From assembly GCF_036421855.1 (NCBI RefSeq), contig NZ_JAZGOK010000002.1: 64,000 nt of DNA; one strand, given 5' to 3'. Below are positions 59,994 to 64,000 of the stretch, piece by piece. Each line of letters begins with the position of its first letter. Position 1 is the first letter of the stretch. The translations under genes were made by a program, and so were the position numbers. The notes under the pieces are model-generated. The model did not search any database. It saw nothing but the letters and a program-made list of their open reading frames with translations, and was not told where the DNA came from. The DNA is from Georgenia_B sunbinii (lineage in GTDB: Bacteria; Actinomycetota; Actinomycetes; Actinomycetales; Actinomycetaceae).

Positions 59994-60524
59994 GTGACCA
60001 GGAACTCCGCGCCGTCGTCGGCGCCGCTCTACCGTGAACGGCTGCTGCCCCGCGTGACCACCCTCGCGCTGGCGGTGCTCGGCGGCGCCGCCGTCGGTGC
60101 CATCCCGTGGGTCTTCAGCACAACGGCGGGCTACGTCGTCGGGGCGTTCGCCGCGGTCGTCTTCGTCGGCCTGCTCCTGGCGAGCTCGCCGCTGGTGGTG
60201 GTCGACGTCGGTGACGTCGCCGCGGGCCAGCCACCGAGCCTGCAAGCCGGCCCCGCCCACATCGAGCTCGAGCACCTCGGGGAGCCCGAGGTGCTCGATG
60301 CCGACGGCATGCGCCTGGCCATGGGCCCGCAGGCGCACCTGCGGGCGTACGTGTGCCAACGTCCCTGGATCAGTCGCGGCGTGAAGGTCGCCGTCACCGA
60401 CCGGAGGGACCCGGCCCCGTACTGGTTGGTCGCCAGCCGGCGCCCGGCCGCACTGGCGCAGGCGTTGCGGCAGGCTGGTCAGGCAGCGCACTCCGAGCAG
60501 ACCAGCTGGCCGCCGTCCTCGTAG
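59994..60524 (+). CDS. DUF3093 membrane protein
   Basis: A 176-residue protein of the actinobacterial DUF3093 family. LYRERLLPR near the start, two membrane helices (about 22-40 and 47-65) and a soluble domain with AYVCQRPWISRGVKVAVTD and DPAPYWLVASRRPAALAQAL are the hallmarks. Function unknown. GTG 59994 is chosen from the family N-terminus; the open frame reaches 59880. The last 46 bases overlap the convergent DUF4193 gene. Confidence 0.82.
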   Translation: MTRNSAPSSAPLYRERLLPRVTTLALAVLGGAAVGAIPWVFSTTAGYVVGAFAAVVFVGLLLASSPLVVVDVGDVAAGQPPSLQAGPAHIELEHLGEPEVLDADGMRLAMGPQAHLRAYVCQRPWISRGVKVAVTDRRDPAPYWLVASRRPAALAQALRQAGQAAHSEQTSWPPSS

Positions 60525-60778
60525 GCGAGCTGGCTGCGGTGGTGGACGAGGAAGCAGCGCGAGCAGGTGAACTCGTCAGCCTGTCGCGGCAGCACCCGCA
60601 CGGAGAGCTCCTCGTTGCTGAGGTCGGCGCCGGGAAGCTCGAAGTCCTCTGCGGCGTCGCCCTCGTCCTCGTCCACGGCCGGAGAGTTCTTCTCGGCCCG
60701 ACGGGCCTTGAGCTCCTCGATCGAGTCCTCGGAGAGGTCCTCTTCGTTCTTACGCGGTGCGTCGTAGTCGGTCGCCAT
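60479..60778 (-). CDS. DUF4193 family small acidic zinc-ribbon protein
   Basis: A 99-residue protein of the actinobacterial DUF4193 family. MATDYDAPRKNEEDLSEDS, an acidic middle (DEDEGDAAEDFELPG) and a C-terminal pair CSRC and CSEC (a four-Cys metal site) are typical. Function unknown; the Cys ribbon suggests zinc binding. ATG 60778 matches the family N-terminus; GTG 60796 is in frame. The leader carries a perfect palindrome at 60817-60836. The 3' end overlaps DUF3093. Confidence 0.85.
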   Translation of the reverse strand: MATDYDAPRKNEEDLSEDSIEELKARRAEKNSPAVDEDEGDAAEDFELPGADLSNEELSVRVLPRQADEFTCSRCFLVHHRSQLAYEDGGQLVCSECAA

Positions 60779-60816
60779 GTAGACGTCACGCTCCACTGGT
60801 TGTGTGTCGATAGGGG

Positions 60817-60836
60817 GGTACGGCTCGTGCCGTACC
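60817..60836 (-). promoter_or_regulatory. Perfect palindrome upstream of the DUF4193 gene
   Basis: GGTACGGC-TCGT-GCCGTACC lies 39 bases before the DUF4193 start. It could be an operator or a leader hairpin. Further short inverted repeats (60868-60888; 60891-60898 with 60931-60938) follow in the 214-base gap; no gene is called there. Confidence 0.5.
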
Positions 60837-60970
60837 TAGGAAACGTCCGGCCGCTGCCGATGTTCCCGAGGCACCCGGATTGTGCCTCATGGAACCTCTC
60901 GGCGTAACCCGTTGGGCTCGATCAGACGATGAGGTTCCGCGTACTTCCGCGACAAACCTCCACCACCCCC

Positions 60971-60989
60971 GTCAGTGCGTGTGACTGAC
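60971..60989 (-). terminator. Small hairpin after suhB
   Basis: GTCAGT (60971-60976) and ACTGAC (60984-60989), four bases after the suhB stop. The stem is short. Confidence 0.35.
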
Positions 60990-60992
60990 CTC

Positions 60993-61832
60993 TCAGCCGG
61001 CGTCGCCGATGCCGTGGGCGTCGAGCAGGGCGAGGAACGCCTCGACCGTGACCGACGGACCACCGACGGTCAGCGCGGACTCCCCGTGGCCCCGGCGCCG
61101 GACGACGCCACCGGCCTCGGCGAGCACCAACGCGCCCCCGGCCATGTCCCACGGGTTGAGGTGCTGCTCGTAGAAGAAGTCGAGCCGACCCTCCGCCACG
61201 AGGCACAGGTCGATCGCCGCCGACCCCAGCCGGCGGATGTCACGGACCTCGGGCAGCACCACGGTGAGCAGCTGCGCCTGCGCGGCGCGCCGGTCGGCGG
61301 TGTACGCGAAACCGGTGCCGGCGAGCGACCGCCCGAGGGGCGCCGCCTCCCCCAGCCGCAGCGCCACGCCGTCGGCGAACGCTCCCCCGCCGCGCGCCGC
61401 GGTCCAGGTGCGGCCGGTGGCCGGGGCGTGGACGGCCGACGCGAGCAGCGTCCAGGTGTCCGGGTCCGGCTCACCGGAGACGACGGCGATGCTCACCGAG
61501 TAGTCGGCGAGGCCGTAGACGAAGTTCGTCGTGCCGTCGATCGGGTCGACCACCCAGGTGAGACCGGAGGTTCCCAGCTTCGCCTCCTCCTCCTCACCGA
61601 GCACGGCGTCGGCCGGTCGGGCCTCGGCGAGCCGGCGGCGGATGAGCGCCTCGGCGGCGCGGTCGACCTCGGTCACGAGGTCGACGCCGCTGCTCTTCGT
61701 GGCGGCCACCGAGACGGTGCCGTGGGTAGCCTCGCGGACGAGCTGCCCGGCCTCGCGGGCGATACGCTCCGCCAGGTCCATGAGGTCGGCGGGCGTGGCG
61801 TCCGCGCTGGCGGGGATCGGATCGTGGGACAT
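60993..61832 (-). CDS. suhB: Inositol-1-monophosphatase family protein
   Basis: Metal-dependent phosphatase, 279 residues. GEEEEAKLG (near 77), WVVDPIDGTTNFVYG (about 90-104) and NPWDMAGGALVLAEAGG (about 218-234) are the three IMPase motifs, with all metal-binding acids in place. Inositol 1-phosphate is a fitting substrate in an organism that makes phosphatidylinositol, but related enzymes act on other sugar phosphates. ATG 61832 has AGGAGG nine bases upstream; the longer frame is not used. It is divergent from sepH by 130 bases, as in other Actinobacteria. Confidence 0.9.
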   Translation of the reverse strand: MSHDPIPASADATPADLMDLAERIAREAGQLVREATHGTVSVAATKSSGVDLVTEVDRAAEALIRRRLAEARPADAVLGEEEEAKLGTSGLTWVVDPIDGTTNFVYGLADYSVSIAVVSGEPDPDTWTLLASAVHAPATGRTWTAARGGGAFADGVALRLGEAAPLGRSLAGTGFAYTADRRAAQAQLLTVVLPEVRDIRRLGSAAIDLCLVAEGRLDFFYEQHLNPWDMAGGALVLAEAGGVVRRRGHGESALTVGGPSVTVEAFLALLDAHGIGDAG

Positions 61833-61962
61833 CGGTTGCGGCCTCCTGGCGACGTGAGCGACCCACCATCCTTGCAGGGGTTGGCGAACACACCGAGTCC
61901 AATCCGGCATCTGACCCCGCGGCGGTGGCACCCTCGTGGGGACACCTCGAAGGGGGACGACC

Positions 61963-63060
61963 ATGCTCGAGCTCGAACTCGTCGGGCTGCACGGCGACGG
62001 CGAGAGCCTCACGCTCGCCGGGCCCGACGGCCAGCGGTACCAGCTCCGCCTCGACGACGCCCTGCGGGCCGCGGTCCGCCGCGACCGTCCGCAGATGGAG
62101 CAGATCCGCGCCGGCCAGGCACCGCTGCGCCCCAAGGACATCCAGGCCCGCATCCGGGCCGGCGCCACCGCCGCGGAGGTGGCCCACGAGGCCGGCCTGC
62201 CGATCGAGCACGTCCAGCGCTACGAGGGCCCGGTCGTGGCCGAGCGGCAGTGGGTCACCGAGCAGGCACGCCGCTTCACCATCGGCCACGGCGGGGACGC
62301 CCCGCTGCTCGGGGACCTCGTCGTCGACCGGCTCGCCACCAGGGAGGTCGACCACCAGCGGATCGAGTGGGACGCCGTGCGTGGCAGCGACCGCACCTGG
62401 GTGCTCGTGCTGCGGTTCACCGCCGGCGATCGTGACCGCACCGCCCGGTGGCAGGTCGACCTCGGCTCGCGCAGCAGCGTCGCGCTCGACGACGAGAGCC
62501 GCTGGCTCTCCGAGACCGAGGTGGCCCCCGCCCGGCCGGCGGCCCGCCGCCACCTGTCCCCGGTCCGGCCCTACGACGTCGAGGCCGACGGTGACGTCGG
62601 CCCGGCCATCGCGGCGGTCGACGCCGACCTCGCCCACGACTCCGGCGACGACGACCACGCCTTCGGGGACCTGCCCGCGGCAAGCACCGACGACCTGCTC
62701 GCCGAGCTGCGCGCCAACCGCGGCACCCGCCACGACGTCGAGGATGCCCTGCCCGAGGACGACCCGCTGACGCTGTGGGACATGCCCCCCGCGGCGCACC
62801 CCCCGGCGTCGCGGAGCCACGAGGCCACCGATGCCCACGTCTTCCCGCTGCCCCGCGGGGCGCGTCCCATCACCGCGGAGACTCCCGCCGCCGAGCCGGC
62901 GAAGCCCACCGAGCCCGCAGCGCCGGCCGAACCGACGCCCCCGGCGGCCGAGCGCTCCGGGGCCGGTGAGGAGCCCAGCAAGCGCCGCCGCACCTCACGC
63001 TCGCGCCGCGCGAGCGTGCCGAGCTGGGACGAGATCGTCTTCGGGGCCAAGCCGGACTGA
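61963..63060 (+). CDS. sepH: Septation protein SepH (DUF3071)
   Basis: Cell-division protein that binds and stabilises FtsZ filaments in Actinobacteria; 365 residues. The N-terminal DUF3071 domain MLELELVGLHGDGESLTL has a helix-turn-helix-like RPKDIQARIRAGATAAEVAH (about 47-66). A long Pro/Ala/Glu-rich linker follows (to about 340), and the conserved C-terminal SVPSWDEIVFGAK closes the protein. GAAGGGGG lies six bases before ATG 61963. The C-terminal motif and position next to suhB and dut support the name. Confidence 0.9.
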   Translation: MLELELVGLHGDGESLTLAGPDGQRYQLRLDDALRAAVRRDRPQMEQIRAGQAPLRPKDIQARIRAGATAAEVAHEAGLPIEHVQRYEGPVVAERQWVTEQARRFTIGHGGDAPLLGDLVVDRLATREVDHQRIEWDAVRGSDRTWVLVLRFTAGDRDRTARWQVDLGSRSSVALDDESRWLSETEVAPARPAARRHLSPVRPYDVEADGDVGPAIAAVDADLAHDSGDDDHAFGDLPAASTDDLLAELRANRGTRHDVEDALPEDDPLTLWDMPPAAHPPASRSHEATDAHVFPLPRGARPITAETPAAEPAKPTEPAAPAEPTPPAAERSGAGEEPSKRRRTSRSRRASVPSWDEIVFGAKPD

Positions 63061-63075
63061 CCGGCGCCGGGCCGT

Positions 63076-63732
63076 TCAGCCCAGCAGGGTCGACGGGCTG
63101 AGGGCGGGAGCTGCGGTGCTGGCCGCCGTCATCTCACGACGGTGGTGGCGCCGGCACAGCACCTCGTACCCGGAAACGCCTGGGTCGGCGTCGGCGTCGG
63201 CGCCGACCGTGTCGCCGATGACGATCTGCTCACCGGTGGTCACCATCCGGCCGTCCTGCGTCCGCGCGTTGTGGGTCGCGCGCTGCCCGCACCAGCACAG
63301 CGCTTCCACCTGCAGCCGCTCGATCCGGTCAGCGAGCTCGACCAGCCGGGCGGAGCCGGGGAACAGCTGGGTGCGGAAGTCGGTGGCGATACCGAAGGCG
63401 TAGACGTCGATCGCCATGTCGTCGACGATCCGGGCGAGCTGCTCGACCTGTGCCGCCGAGTAGAACTGCGCCTCGTCGCACACGAGGTAGTCGACCCGTT
63501 CGCCGTGGGTGCGGCGCCGGACGACCTCCTGCCAGAAGTCGGTCTCCGCGGTCGCCTCGACCGCCGGCACCGCGAGCCCCAGCCGGGAGGACAGCCGGCC
63601 GCTGCCGGCACGGTCGTCGCGGCTGAAGATGATGCCGGCGAGGCTTCGACGGCGGTGGTTGTAGTCGGTCTGCAGCGCGAGCGTCGACTTCCCGGAGTCC
63701 ATCGTGCCGAAGAAGAAGACGAGCTCGGCCAC
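63076..63732 (-). CDS. tdk: Thymidine kinase (type II)
   Basis: Phosphorylates thymidine in the salvage pathway; 218 residues, type II (bacterial/viral-like). Walker A GTMDSGKST is at 9-17, Walker B VCDEAQFY near 85-92, and zinc-site Cys residues lie in CWCG and VLCRRHH. The lasso/lid region TQDGRMVTTGEQI is present. M. tuberculosis lacks a tdk at this locus as far as I recall, so it may be a lineage difference. GTG 63732 lies one base from the stop of the upstream gene. The 3' end is convergent with sepH, with a 15-base gap. Confidence 0.9.
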   Translation of the reverse strand: MAELVFFFGTMDSGKSTLALQTDYNHRRRSLAGIIFSRDDRAGSGRLSSRLGLAVPAVEATAETDFWQEVVRRRTHGERVDYLVCDEAQFYSAAQVEQLARIVDDMAIDVYAFGIATDFRTQLFPGSARLVELADRIERLQVEALCWCGQRATHNARTQDGRMVTTGEQIVIGDTVGADADADPGVSGYEVLCRRHHRREMTAASTAAPALSPSTLLG

Positions 63733-63733
63733 C

Positions 63734-64000
63734 TCAGACCACCAGCCGCAGCAGCGGGATCTCGAGCTCCTGCGGCGTCAGCGAGCCGTGCACCCCGACG
63801 AGTGCGATCGACGCCGCCGTCTGCGTCCGTGAGTCCACGACGGCACGGGAGCCGCGAGCCGCGACGACGACGTCGCCCACGGTGGCGCGGTGGCGCTCGC
63901 TCAGCGGGCCGAAGAGACCAAAGGCCTCGGCCTCCTCGCGCAGCAGCACCCAGGCGCTGTCCTCGAGGACGTCACGCCACCGGGCGGCGACCGCCTCGGC
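63734..64000 (-). CDS. Alkaline phosphatase/nucleotide pyrophosphatase-like protein, C-terminus (partial)
   Basis: Only the last 88 residues are in the window; the gene continues beyond base 64000. The ending VGVHGSLTPQELEIPLLRLV is typical of actinobacterial type I phosphodiesterase/nucleotide pyrophosphatase-family proteins encoded beside sepH, and the GDVVVAARG and HGS residues fit the metal-binding end of that fold. The stop lies one base upstream of the tdk start. The function is inferred from this short segment and its position. Confidence 0.6.
   Translation of the reverse strand, partial: AEAVAARWRDVLEDSAWVLLREEAEAFGLFGPLSERHRATVGDVVVAARGSRAVVDSRTQTAASIALVGVHGSLTPQELEIPLLRLVV

Overview
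This 64 kb window is a dense, very GC-rich chromosomal segment of an actinomycete. The gene order closely matches what I know of the hisS-relA-sec-ruv-pdx-pim-thrS block and the dxs-acn-trkA-dut-suhB block of Mycobacterium tuberculosis. It also carries several Actinobacteria-specific families (DUF3000, DUF3093, DUF3159, DUF3710, DUF4193, SepH) and phosphatidylinositol-mannoside genes. A FemAB-like pair and an ATP-grasp protein resembling D-aspartate ligase suggest a peptidoglycan with an interpeptide bridge ending in an acidic residue. That would fit a member of the Micrococcales (Bogoriellaceae, Beutenbergiaceae or Cellulomonadaceae type). The genus is an inference. I see no prophage, IS element, CRISPR array or plasmid gene.

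Layout. 1-6.6 kb: truncated dynamin-like GTPase, hisS, a metallo-beta-lactamase-fold hydrolase, a membrane-anchored cyclophilin, a DUF349 protein with a long Pro/Ala/Glu repeat, and a small unknown gene. 6.6-12.9 kb (minus): stringent-response relA, then yajC and secD-secF-apt. 13-16.1 kb (minus): ruvC-ruvA-ruvB and yebC. 16.1-18.3 kb: PLP synthase pdxS and pdxT with a NUDIX gene between them. 18.4-25.7 kb: a PrsW-like protease and the thrS-HIT-pgsA-patA-pimA-LemA-like operon for early PIM synthesis, whose genes overlap by 1-7 bases. 25.8-29.3 kb: a methyltransferase, a Gly-Cys-Val tRNA cluster, the pabB-pabC pair and a second tRNA-Val. 29.4-35.8 kb: glgX/treX-treY-treZ, which turns glycogen into trehalose. 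35.8-42.6 kb: a small unknown gene, two FemAB paralogues, a luciferase-like oxidoreductase, yaaA, rlmA and the D-Asp-ligase-like ATP-grasp enzyme. 42.7-46.7 kb: DUF3000, RNase D and a fused crotonase/3-hydroxyacyl-CoA dehydrogenase. 47-53 kb: dxs, a DinB-family gene and aconitase. 53-58.7 kb: an RNA methyltransferase, an APC permease, two TrkA-type potassium-channel regulators, DUF3159 and an OB-fold protein. 58.7-64 kb: DUF3710, dut, DUF3093, DUF4193, suhB, sepH, tdk and the C-terminus of a phosphodiesterase-type protein.

The least explained feature is an intergenic repeat family around dxs, dinB and acnA (46.8-53.0 kb). At three loci, 15-base cores related to GACAATCCCGCTGTC recur in tandem with an exact 18-base period. 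At two loci they face inverted copies of the same core. Nine copies extend into TTGTCCACG or TTATCCACG, one base from the DnaA-box consensus. A near-perfect 26-base palindrome sits about 90 bases upstream of acnA and looks like an operator. Another inverted repeat lies between the tRNA cluster and the methyltransferase gene. Several genes (relA, rlmA, DUF3000, RNase D, trkA) have a TANNNT -10 box exactly six bases before the start codon, which indicates leaderless transcripts.

Starts were chosen from ribosome-binding sites, overlaps with upstream stops and family N-termini. Family assignments are from memory of motifs, with no database search.
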